Source of the DNA: CAZPHU01 sp964419255
GTDB taxonomy: Bacteria > Fibrobacterota > Chitinivibrionia > Chitinivibrionales > CAYFVL01
Direction: 5' to 3'
Assembly (NCBI GenBank): GCA_964419255.1
Contig: CAYQOU010000078.1
Span: 1 to 16,340 of the forward strand
DNA length: 16,340 nt
The notes under the pieces were generated by a model. The model was not told the origin of the DNA and searched no databases. It was given only the letters and a program-made list of their open reading frames with translations. Positions 1 through 5,886 of the stretch are shown one piece after another. The position numbers and the translations under genes were made by a program. The first letter of the stretch is position 1. Each line of letters begins with the position of its first letter.

Positions 1-202
1 CCACATCCCCGCCCTCGGTCACCTTGATCCAGGTTCCCCGGATGTCTTCATCGGCAATTTTGCTGTTTTCCGGATCCGGATCGGTTCCCGAGCCGCCGGT
101 GTCACAGCCGAAGGCGACGGATATGGCAATGGCGAACAGGATGATAGGCAGCGGACAGTTTCTTGAAATCCATGTAAATGACAAAGTCGGCTGAGAACTC
201 AC
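1..202 (-). CDS. Putative lipoprotein, N-terminal part (runs off window start)
   Basis: This is an open frame of 67 codons with no stop before the window edge, so only the N-terminus is present. A GTG start is chosen because AGGAGAA lies at 208-214 with about 7 nt between GGAG and the GTG. The translation has a hydrophobic stretch at residues 18-32 (LPIILFAIAISVAFG) followed by Cys33. After it comes a Gly/Ser/Asp/Pro-rich linker (DTGGSGTDPDPENS), as expected of a lipoprotein whose mature end is acylated at Cys33. The lipobox is imperfect, with Ala at -3 and Phe at -2. The segment after the linker, DEDIRGTWIKVTEGGDV, resembles the start of a beta-rich secreted domain, but I do not recognise the family. 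One reading frame over, an ATG begins MDFKKLSA, a more usual lipoprotein start, which would need a 1-base shift to join. The gene diverges from the nuclease gene to its right. Confidence 0.6.
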   Translation of the reverse strand, partial: MSSQPTLSFTWISRNCPLPIILFAIAISVAFGCDTGGSGTDPDPENSKIADEDIRGTWIKVTEGGDV

Positions 203-207
203 AACGA

Positions 208-214
208 TTCTCCT
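208..214 (-). promoter_or_regulatory. Ribosome binding site deciding the GTG start of the lipoprotein
   Basis: Read on the minus strand this is AGGAGAA, a good Shine-Dalgarno match with 5 nt to the GTG at 202-200. It is the main reason to prefer GTG over the out-of-frame ATG further in. Confidence 0.5.
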
Positions 215-283
215 GTTTTATAGTGGATTATGATACGCCAAAGGGGTATAAACCTGTCCTCTGCAATATATATTTTATTCATT

Positions 284-1193
284 ATGAACGATAAAAAAAG
301 GGCATTCACTCCACAATCCACACGATAGATTTTTCAAGGAATCGCTGGGGCGAAGAGACATCGCCCGCAGTTTCATTCGGGAATACTTACCCGGATCCAT
401 ATCTTCACGTATGGATTTTCGAACGCTTGAGATAGTTAAAGATACTCATATAGATAAAGAGCTAACGGAGCATTTTTCCGATATTGTATATCGAATTGAT
501 ATTGATAAAAGAAGCTCATATGTGTATGCTTTATTCGAGCATAAAAGCTACATGGATCAGCTCAGTCTTTTTCAGCTGCTGCGTAACATGGTAAAGCTGT
601 GGGAGAGGTACTGTCGAGAGAATATAAATGTCCGAAAGCTCCCCCTGATCATCCCAATAATTATTTATCACGGCAGAAAAAAATGGGATATCGGTACCAA
701 CATACGGACGTTATTTGAGATGTCGCAGGAAGCTGAGAGATATATCCCTGATTTTGATGCTGAAGTGTTCGATATATCGCATATTTCCGACGAGGAGATA
801 CAGGGAGAAGTGGCACTTCGAATGCTACTTCTTACCCTCAAATACATATTCAACCCGGGGTTGATGGATAAAGTCGGGGACATATTCGAACTCTATAATC
901 AGCTCGTGCAAAGGAAAAGAGGCTCAGAGTACCTGGAAGTGCTGATACGGTACATGGTGAGTACTCTGGATGCGGGAAACAAAGAAACATTAAAGAAAAA
1001 ATTTGAAGAAACAATATATACTGGAGGAAATCAGATGCCGACTATTGCCGAGAGTTGGAAAGAAGAAGGAAAGATCGAAGATGCAAAGAAAATGATTCTG
1101 AGAGGCATGTCGGATGAAGACATTCACGATATCACAGATCTACCCATGGAAAAAATCAAAAAGCTGAGGAGAGAAGAGAATAAAAATCGATAA
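284..1193 (+). CDS. Rpn-family (transposase_31) PD-(D/E)XK nuclease, frameshifted near its N-terminus
   Basis: The protein matches the Rpn / PF04754 family (recombination-promoting nuclease, TIGR01784-like). These are DNA endonucleases related to transposases that have no transposon ends of their own. From the ATG at 411 (260 aa) the catalytic core is visible: Asp24 in FSDIVYR and Glu43-x-Lys45 in FEHKSY, followed by LPLIIPIIIYHGRKKW and a C-terminal helical region (EEGKIEDAKKMILRGMSDEDI). The family's conserved start is missing from that ORF but is encoded in the same frame just upstream. Codons 312-410 read HNPHDRFFKES...REYLPGS, with no in-frame ATG, GTG or TTG. The only good ATG is at 284 (MNDKK) and it is one base out of phase. 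Dropping one A from the A7 run at 293-299 would join the two. The gene is therefore an indel pseudogene, a sequencing error, or read through by slippage on the A run. The gene looks AT-richer than its neighbours, which suggests transfer. Family confidence is high; whether it is intact is uncertain. Confidence 0.85.
293..299 (+). other. A7 homopolymer at the frame break of the Rpn nuclease
   Basis: Seven A residues separate the MNDKK start (frame of the ATG at 284) from the frame encoding the family-typical HNPHDRFFKE. With six A residues the two would form one continuous protein. Seven A is a typical site for polymerase slippage or for an assembly indel. Confidence 0.6.
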
Positions 1194-1393
1194 ATTAGCG
1201 CTGAGCAGTTTGTTGCGCTCCCCATCTTGCTCCGCGCTCACGCATGCGGGACTGCCATTGGCTTACACTTCTGCTTTGGGGGCGCCAGTCCTCTCCACAC
1301 ATATGCGCTACGAGTCATTCCTCGGCTCTTTTTGACTCACTGCCACTAACCGTTTCCAATAGTGGATCTCGACCTGCCCCCTCAAACGAGTGA

Positions 1394-1406
1394 AACAAAA
1401 CAACAA
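1394..1406. repeat. 13-bp direct repeat, left copy
   Basis: AACAAAACAACAA is found here and again at 1760-1772. Both copies are preceded by a GAG-containing context and followed about 20-25 nt later by GTAA, so the similarity extends imperfectly over about 35 bp. The copies bracket the palindrome cluster. Confidence 0.4.
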
Positions 1407-1470
1407 AAATTTTTGGAGAATGTAAAGGGTGGCGGCGGTGATTTACGTTGTGCAGTTGTTCGTCGTTCCC

Positions 1471-1510
1471 CGAGAGATCGAGAAACCGAGAGACCGAGCT
1501 ACCGATAAAG
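1471..1510. repeat. Degenerate 8-bp tandem repeat, five units
   Basis: Five successive 8-mers start with CGA: CGAGAGAT, CGAGAAAC, CGAGAGAC, CGAGCTAC and CGATAAAG. The consensus is roughly CGAGARAC. The period is exact and the sequence is degenerate. Confidence 0.5.
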
Positions 1511-1528
1511 CGCTAGGGATCAGAGGGG

Positions 1529-1570
1529 TGGCCGAGGCCAGTCGCGAAGCGACCGATCCCGCATGCGGGA
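1529..1570. repeat. Three adjacent small palindromes
   Basis: Three perfect inverted repeats follow one another: TGGCC/GGCCA around GA (1529-1540), GTCGC/GCGAC around GAA (1541-1553), and the uninterrupted 14-bp palindrome TCCCGCATGCGGGA (1557-1570). A shorter relative, CGCATGCGGGA, also occurs near 1242. None has a T-tract, so they do not look like ordinary terminators. Confidence 0.55.
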
Positions 1571-1590
1571 GTAGCCCCGGCAGAGCCCGA

Positions 1591-1613
1591 CCCTCGATTG
1601 GTACAATCGAGGG
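1591..1613. repeat. 10-bp stem with 3-nt loop
   Basis: CCCTCGATTG, then GTA, then CAATCGAGGG form a perfect 10-bp inverted repeat. No run of T follows on either strand, so it is listed as a structural repeat and not a terminator. Confidence 0.6.
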
Positions 1614-1693
1614 GAACGCCCAAAGAGTTAATTCTTCTACTCACTGCTTTTCACCGGGAGCACGACGCGAAAACCGTTCCTGTTTAGTTGAAG

Positions 1694-1708
1694 TCCCCCG
1701 CCGGGGGA
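1694..1708. repeat. CCCCCG/CGGGGG palindrome of REP/MITE-like type
   Basis: TCCCCCG and CGGGGGA flank a single C, followed by ATTTAGGGGGC. From memory, GTCCCCC...GGGGGATTTAGGGGGC short dispersed elements occur in many environmental genomes. A genome-wide search would be needed to show that it is dispersed here. Confidence 0.45.
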
Positions 1709-1759
1709 TTTAGGGGGCTTTGTTCAGCTTTGCATGTTCGCGGTGCCGCTAAGCCGAGG

Positions 1760-1772
1760 AACAAAACAACAA
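1760..1772. repeat. 13-bp direct repeat, right copy
   Basis: This is the second copy of AACAAAACAACAA, about 366 bp from the left copy at 1394-1406, on the far side of the palindrome cluster. Confidence 0.4.
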
Positions 1773-1812
1773 GACAATCAGAGAAAGTGTAAGAGTCACC
1801 GGGGGCCACATT

Positions 1813-2499
1813 TTACGGGCTATACGGCTGCACCACCCGCTCGGAGAAAAAATCCCCGCGTGCCAGCAAAAGAAAACCCAAAGCAAAAACAAGCATCACT
1901 CCCCCCAGCATGATCCATGGCAGCGGAGTCATAACGGACAGCCCTCCGTACACTGTAACGATAAGACCCATCACCAAAAGGTTTACAAAATGGGTCAGAC
2001 GAGGATTTGCCAGTCGAAACGACAGCCACGCTCCGCTGCAGGCGTTCATCATGCATGCCGTAGCGTAAAGCATCGCCAGCGTGCCGATCGATCGGGTGTA
2101 TAAGAACCATGCGCTCTGCCCCTGCATCAAAAAGAGCCACAAGAAAGAAACCATGTAACACAACGCTCCCAACACGATACTCATTCCCACTACATACCCG
2201 ATCTTACCGTAGAGTATTGACGCGCGGGCAAGACCGCAGGTAAGCACGATTTCCATCGCACCGTTAAGCCGCTCGGCGGCAAAGACGGTGTTTCCGAAAT
2301 TGCCGCTGAGAATCACCGAGAAAAACAGTATCCACAGGTACAGAGGCTCCCGGGCGAGTTCGCCCATATTTGTGGCCAGAACCGCGCTCCAGGTGACAAG
2401 AAGAACCAGATAGACTATATGCGCACTTCTTTCCCCCTTGATAAAACCCCTAAGCTCGTGACGGATTATCAGTGAGATTTCACTCGGGGATGCTCTCAT
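1813..2499 (-). CDS. ABC-2 type transporter permease
   Basis: This is the membrane half of a two-gene ABC exporter. The 228-residue product has about six hydrophobic segments, near residues 27-44, 54-74, 101-125, 138-160, 170-190 and 194-213. Between the second and third is the ABC-2 family stretch ERLNGAMEIVLTCGLARASI followed by LYGKI, which usually carries the contact with the ATPase. The start at 2499 (MRASPSE) is chosen over the ATG at 2520 because GGGGGAGG sits 5 nt before it, while the longer start has no Shine-Dalgarno sequence. The gene overlaps the end of the upstream ATPase gene by 20 bp, so the two are very likely translationally coupled and work as one pump. The substrate is not evident. 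Confidence 0.85.
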   Translation of the reverse strand: MRASPSEISLIIRHELRGFIKGERSAHIVYLVLLVTWSAVLATNMGELAREPLYLWILFFSVILSGNFGNTVFAAERLNGAMEIVLTCGLARASILYGKIGYVVGMSIVLGALCYMVSFLWLFLMQGQSAWFLYTRSIGTLAMLYATACMMNACSGAWLSFRLANPRLTHFVNLLVMGLIVTVYGGLSVMTPLPWIMLGGVMLVFALGFLLLARGDFFSERVVQPYSP

Positions 2500-3466
2500 T
2501 GTATCCTCCCCCTTTACCATTTTGTGAATAATACCTGCGAACAGTCTCTTTTACCGAATCGCTCATCGGTTGCACCTTGTAAACAGAAAACCCCTCTCGC
2601 ACCAGCTCCGCTACAAGCATGGGAATTTTCCGTTGGGGTGATTCGACGGCAAAGGACCACACGCCGTTATCCAGGGTCGGTTTACCGGATGCAAACTCGG
2701 TGATTATCTCCCCCACCCTTTCCTGTGTGCTACTCTGGACGATCCACTGCTGCACAGGACTCTCCCGGTCAAGCATGGTGAGCCGGCCCTTCTCCAGGAT
2801 ACCGATCCGGTCACACAGCTCCTCTATGGTGTCAAACTGATGTGAGCTTATAAATACCACCGCCCCATTTTCCTTTGCATGACGCACAAGAGAGCAGAAA
2901 TGATCATATGCCGAAACATCCAAGGCAACCGCCGGCTCATCCAGAAGAAAAACATCCGGCCACCCCAGAAAGGCCCGACACAATCCGCACTGCATCTTCT
3001 GCCCCCGGGAGAAAAACTTCGTCTTCCCCTTCTTTTGCACGATATCCGTCCCAGCCCAAAACTGCTGGAGGTATTTTTTCAGCGAACGCTCGGAGATTCC
3101 CTTGGCACGGCCAAAGAACCTCAGATTGTCCATCACCGAGAGATTTCCATAGAAACCGTTATGCTCCAGAACCACTCCCATTCGCCGAAACAGCTCTCCG
3201 GTATACCGCTGAGGGTCGAGCCCCAGAAGGCGGCAACTGCCGCTGGTTTGACGCATCAGTCCCAGCATTATGCGGATGAAAGTTGTCTTACCGGCTCCAT
3301 TGAGTCCAACTAACCCAAACACGGTACCCGGCTCGATCGAAAGATCTATACCATCGAGCACGGTGTCCGCACCGAATGTTTTGACAACCTTGGCAATTTC
3401 AACAGGTTTGTTTTCGATAGTATTATCCCATACCCATTCGAAGTGAATCTTATAATTCAAAAACAT
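2480..3466 (-). CDS. ABC transporter ATP-binding protein
   Basis: The 328-aa product is a CcmA-like ATPase of the ABC-2 exporter class. Walker A is GLNGAGKTT (residues 54-62), Walker B is VFLLDEP (172-178), and the switch His209 is in VFISSH. Two motifs are unusual. The Q-loop position carries Glu101 (VVLEHNGFYGNLS) instead of Gln, and the signature is FSRGQ (152-156) instead of LSGGQ. The first ~20 residues (MFLNYKIHFEWVWDNTIENK) extend beyond the usual start of the ATPase fold, and no Shine-Dalgarno sequence precedes the ATG; no alternative in-frame start was seen before the fold. After about residue 240 comes a C-terminal extension of the kind found in many exporter ATPases. It is transcribed before, and overlaps, the permease gene. 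It most likely powers export of a small molecule, lipid or peptide. Confidence 0.9.
   Translation of the reverse strand: MFLNYKIHFEWVWDNTIENKPVEIAKVVKTFGADTVLDGIDLSIEPGTVFGLVGLNGAGKTTFIRIMLGLMRQTSGSCRLLGLDPQRYTGELFRRMGVVLEHNGFYGNLSVMDNLRFFGRAKGISERSLKKYLQQFWAGTDIVQKKGKTKFFSRGQKMQCGLCRAFLGWPDVFLLDEPAVALDVSAYDHFCSLVRHAKENGAVVFISSHQFDTIEELCDRIGILEKGRLTMLDRESPVQQWIVQSSTQERVGEIITEFASGKPTLDNGVWSFAVESPQRKIPMLVAELVREGFSVYKVQPMSDSVKETVRRYYSQNGKGGGYNESIPE
2505..2512 (-). promoter_or_regulatory. Ribosome binding site for the ABC permease
   Basis: The minus strand reads GGGGGAGG, ending 5 nt before the ATG at 2499. It lies inside the last codons of the ATPase gene, supports the shorter start, and implies coupled translation. 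Confidence 0.6.
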
Positions 3467-3571
3467 GAGCGCAAACAGAGAATGTCAAAAAATCAGACAT
3501 TTACTGCAGCCGTTTTCGTATTTAAATTACATCATGAGATTTCAGATATCCGCCCGATTATGAATCTTGCG

Positions 3572-3592
3572 GGTAAAAAATGGTATTTTACC
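3572..3592. promoter_or_regulatory. Perfect 7-bp-arm palindrome in the divergent control region
   Basis: GGTAAAA and TTTTACC are separated by 7 nt, giving an operator-like inverted repeat. It lies between the ABC exporter (-) and the IspH-UbiA gene (+), so a repressor or activator could control either. No protein partner is evident. Confidence 0.35.
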
Positions 3593-3619
3593 TTAACTGA
3601 GCGATTCCGATTGGATGAG

Positions 3620-3648
3620 TTGCTCACTAGTCCGAGCAAGTGAATAAA
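3620..3648 (+). promoter_or_regulatory. Weak sigma70-like promoter before the IspH-UbiA gene
   Basis: TTGCTC (3620-3625) and AATAAA (3643-3648) are 17 nt apart, each matching 4 of 6 consensus bases. The ATG follows 26 nt after the -10 box. The -35 box is also the left arm of a 6-bp inverted repeat (TTGCTC/GAGCAA, to 3639). Confidence 0.3.
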
Positions 3649-3674
3649 CCGGTTTCTAAAGTAGTGATACATAT

Positions 3675-5435
3675 ATGAAAATTCTGGTCGCAAAAACCGC
3701 TGGGTACTGCATGGGAGTGCGCCGAGCCGTCGATATCGCAGTCGATACAGCCTCACAGGGGCAGGGGATTTACTCTTTGGGCCCGCTGATTCACAACAAC
3801 CAGACGCTGGAGATGCTTAAGGACCGCGGAGTAGAGATTCTGCAGTCGGATGACATCGCCCCCCGGCAGTCCACCATTCTAATTCGTGCGCACGGTATTC
3901 CCCCTGAGATCCAGAAGCGCTATCAATCGGGTGGACACAAGATCATCGACGGCACCTGCCCCAAGGTGAAAACGGTGCATAAGGTTATCCAGAAATACCG
4001 TGGCCTGGGGTATCAAATAGTCATAACCGGCGATGAAGGCCATGCCGAGGTGATCGGACTTCTGGGCTATGCGGGAGAGGATGGTCATCTGATTCAGACT
4101 CCCGGGGATGTGAGCAGGCTTGATTCGTGGGAAAAGGTCTGCCTGGTTTCTCAGACCACATTCGATCGCCGGCTGTTTGAAAAGATTGCCGAGAGGATGA
4201 AGCAGCGTTTTTCCGGAAAGGAGCTGATCGTAAAGAAAACTATCTGTTCGGCTACCGACCGGCGGCAGGAGGAGACAGAAGAGCTATCTAAAAGGGTTGA
4301 TGCCATGATCGTGGTGGGCGGTAAACACAGTGCAAACACCCTGCGGCTTGCTGAGATCTCCCGTCAAAACACCCGGGTCATACAACATGTGGAAACAGAA
4401 AAGGAGATCGACTGGGATGCGGTGGCCGGCTGCCGGACTGTCGGAATCACCGCGGGAGCATCCACACCCAACTGGATGATCAAAAGAATAATCGAACACC
4501 TCATGTTTTTGGAGCAGACAAAAAGTAAGAATCTCAAAAGTACCTTGCGACACGCCCTTGACACCGTTGCCAATTTGAATCTCTTTGTGGCGGCCGGCGC
4601 CGTCGCCATGTATTACACATCGGTGGTGTTCCAGGGTCTGGACTTTTCCTGGACAGGAGCGCTCCTGGTTTTTCTGTACATGCTTTCCATGTATCTCTGG
4701 AACAGTCTGACCAGCCTGCATGCGACTCAGCACCTGGGCATCAGCCGGTATCTTTTCTATAAGGCGCATAAATGGGGTCTTTATAGTCTTGCACTGGCCA
4801 GCATCGGCTTTATGCTGGGGATAAGCTACATGCAGCATAATGCCTTGTTTCTGTTGATGCTTGTGGCCACGGCGGCGGGAAGTATCTACCATTTTACCAT
4901 CGTGCCCCGCTCGCTTCGCTGGCTGCTGCGCTACAGTACGCTTAAGGATATCCCCACCTCTCGAGACCTTTTCGTCGCTCTGGCCTGGGCGGTACTTCTG
5001 ACCTTCATTCCCCAGGCCCGTTCTCAGGAATTTACCCTCTCTGCTTCGGTTATCAGTTTTTTCATATGGATGTTTTTTCTCTCCTATCTCCGAGCACTGC
5101 GGTTTGATCTGCGTGATATCGAGGGGGACAGAATAATGGGGCGGGAGACACTGGTGACGGTGATCGGAGAGAGGCGGGTACGTCGCATAAGCAGTGCGGG
5201 GCTTGTTATCGCCTCGGCCGGACTCATTTTTCTGGGGATAAGCGCATTTTTGAGCCACAGTACTCCCAAGGCTTTGGTCTTTCTGTTTCAGTTGCCGGTG
5301 GTGGTTTATCTGTGGGCTATTATGCGAATGAATGCCCGGTTTTTCGGTAACCGTTCTGCGCTTTTCAATATAGCCGCCGATGGACAGTTTTTTGTGAGTG
5401 CGGCATGCGCCTGGGTATCGCTTGTTCCGTTTTGA
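3675..5435 (+). CDS. ispH: IspH (4-hydroxy-3-methylbut-2-enyl diphosphate reductase) fused to a UbiA-like membrane domain
   Basis: Residues 1-~282 are a full-length IspH/LytB. This cytosolic [4Fe-4S] enzyme makes IPP and DMAPP in the last step of the MEP pathway. The three cluster cysteines are present (C12 in GYCMGV, C95 in DGTCPKV, C191 in TICSATDRRQEE). So are substrate residues His40, His73, His123 and Glu125, plus KHSANT and GASTPNW. After a short charged linker (281-292) residues 293-586 form a polytopic membrane domain of UbiA-prenyltransferase type. The second Asp-rich motif is intact (D478, D481, D485 in DLRDIEGD). The first, usually NDxxDxxxD, reads NSLTSLHAT (N343 onward), with all three Asp replaced by Ser, Ser and Thr. 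Typical IspH is about 300 aa, so 586 aa marks the fusion, which is uninterrupted and in frame. The fusion could hand isoprenoid precursors towards membrane prenylation, but activity of the second half is doubtful. The ATG is the standard IspH start (MKILVAKTAGYC), although no clear Shine-Dalgarno sequence precedes it. Confidence 0.93.
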   Translation: MKILVAKTAGYCMGVRRAVDIAVDTASQGQGIYSLGPLIHNNQTLEMLKDRGVEILQSDDIAPRQSTILIRAHGIPPEIQKRYQSGGHKIIDGTCPKVKTVHKVIQKYRGLGYQIVITGDEGHAEVIGLLGYAGEDGHLIQTPGDVSRLDSWEKVCLVSQTTFDRRLFEKIAERMKQRFSGKELIVKKTICSATDRRQEETEELSKRVDAMIVVGGKHSANTLRLAEISRQNTRVIQHVETEKEIDWDAVAGCRTVGITAGASTPNWMIKRIIEHLMFLEQTKSKNLKSTLRHALDTVANLNLFVAAGAVAMYYTSVVFQGLDFSWTGALLVFLYMLSMYLWNSLTSLHATQHLGISRYLFYKAHKWGLYSLALASIGFMLGISYMQHNALFLLMLVATAAGSIYHFTIVPRSLRWLLRYSTLKDIPTSRDLFVALAWAVLLTFIPQARSQEFTLSASVISFFIWMFFLSYLRALRFDLRDIEGDRIMGRETLVTVIGERRVRRISSAGLVIASAGLIFLGISAFLSHSTPKALVFLFQLPVVVYLWAIMRMNARFFGNRSALFNIAADGQFFVSAACAWVSLVPF

Positions 5436-5482
5436 CGGAGGTAATTTGAAGCCCGCTTATGTTGTCTGACACCCGATTCTTG

Positions 5483-5511
5483 AAGACAAACGGGACCTGT
5501 TGGGGTATAAT
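5483..5511 (+). promoter_or_regulatory. Promoter-like element with a perfect -10 box
   Basis: TATAAT (5506-5511) is a perfect -10 box, with AAGACA (5483-5488, 4 of 6) 17 nt before it. It is the best promoter candidate for the fibro-slime protein gene at 5887. Confidence 0.4.
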
Positions 5512-5664
5512 ACAATAGTAGGCCTGAGGAAAATGCACGCTTTTTTGCAATATCGAGCCGGATAATTCGTTTTTCCAGAGCGCAAGTACAATGCTGCAAT
5601 TTTAGCGCTTAATTTGAAGCGGTTTATTTTGAATAATCGTCAGAGGCAGGCGGAGATTTAGTAT

Positions 5665-5704
5665 ATTCATTCTATCTGAATTGAGCGGTTCAGTTAGAAT
5701 GGAT
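5665..5704. repeat. 16-nt-arm inverted repeat (leader hairpin)
   Basis: The arms at 5665-5680 and 5689-5704 pair over 16 positions with one true mismatch and one G-U pair in RNA, around the loop TTGAGCGG. It lies 180-220 nt before the ATG at 5887 and has no T-run after it, so a role in mRNA stability or regulation fits better than termination. Confidence 0.5.
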
Positions 5705-5886
5705 CGCGTGAAAACCACTCGATTCATTTAGAATTACAAATCAGGTAGTTAGAAAAGCTTCCAGATTTTCGAACGCTTCTCTATGTTATTTGCAGTTTTT
5801 TTTTAAACGTTATGACGATTACTGCGACTATACAGACAAATCAGTTTATCAATCCATTCGCCTGAAGAAGGTTCGGGGGGTAAAGT

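Larger units (their letters stand above)
1194..1812. other. Gene-free, palindrome-rich spacer
   Basis: I see no convincing gene here. One ORF (1429-1713) has an Arg/Pro/Ser-rich translation with no recognisable domain and covers the palindromes. The spacer holds a tandem repeat, five small perfect inverted repeats, and an imperfect direct repeat at about 1394 and 1760. It could be a decayed small mobile element or a cluster of REP-like sequences between the convergent nuclease gene (+) and ABC exporter (-). Confidence 0.5.
5436..5886 (+). other. Gene-free leader upstream of the fibro-slime gene
   Basis: No credible coding region is seen in these 451 bp. The stretch holds a promoter-like element at 5483-5511, a long inverted repeat at 5665-5704, a T9 run at 5796-5804, and the ribosome binding site of the next gene (GGGGGG at 5875-5880, 6 nt before the ATG). 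If transcription starts near 5518, the leader is about 370 nt long. No obvious terminator follows the IspH-UbiA gene, so read-through is also possible. Confidence 0.5.

Noticed and set aside
1429..1713. 94-aa ORF on the + strand
   Set aside because: The translation is Arg/Pro/Ser-rich without a domain, lies across palindromes and tandem repeats, and shows no ribosome binding site.
3443..3643. 66-aa ORF on the + strand in the divergent region
   Set aside because: It overlaps the start of the ABC ATPase and the promoter region, has no ribosome binding site and no recognisable domain.
4284..5258. 324-aa ORF on the - strand
   Set aside because: It is antisense to the IspH-UbiA gene, which has clear family motifs. 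The antisense product is low-complexity, His/Gln/Arg-rich and unrecognisable.
5454..5519. Short ORF (ATG near 5460) behind GGAGGT
   Set aside because: It has only 19 codons, the Shine-Dalgarno sequence is too far from the ATG, and it covers the promoter-like element.
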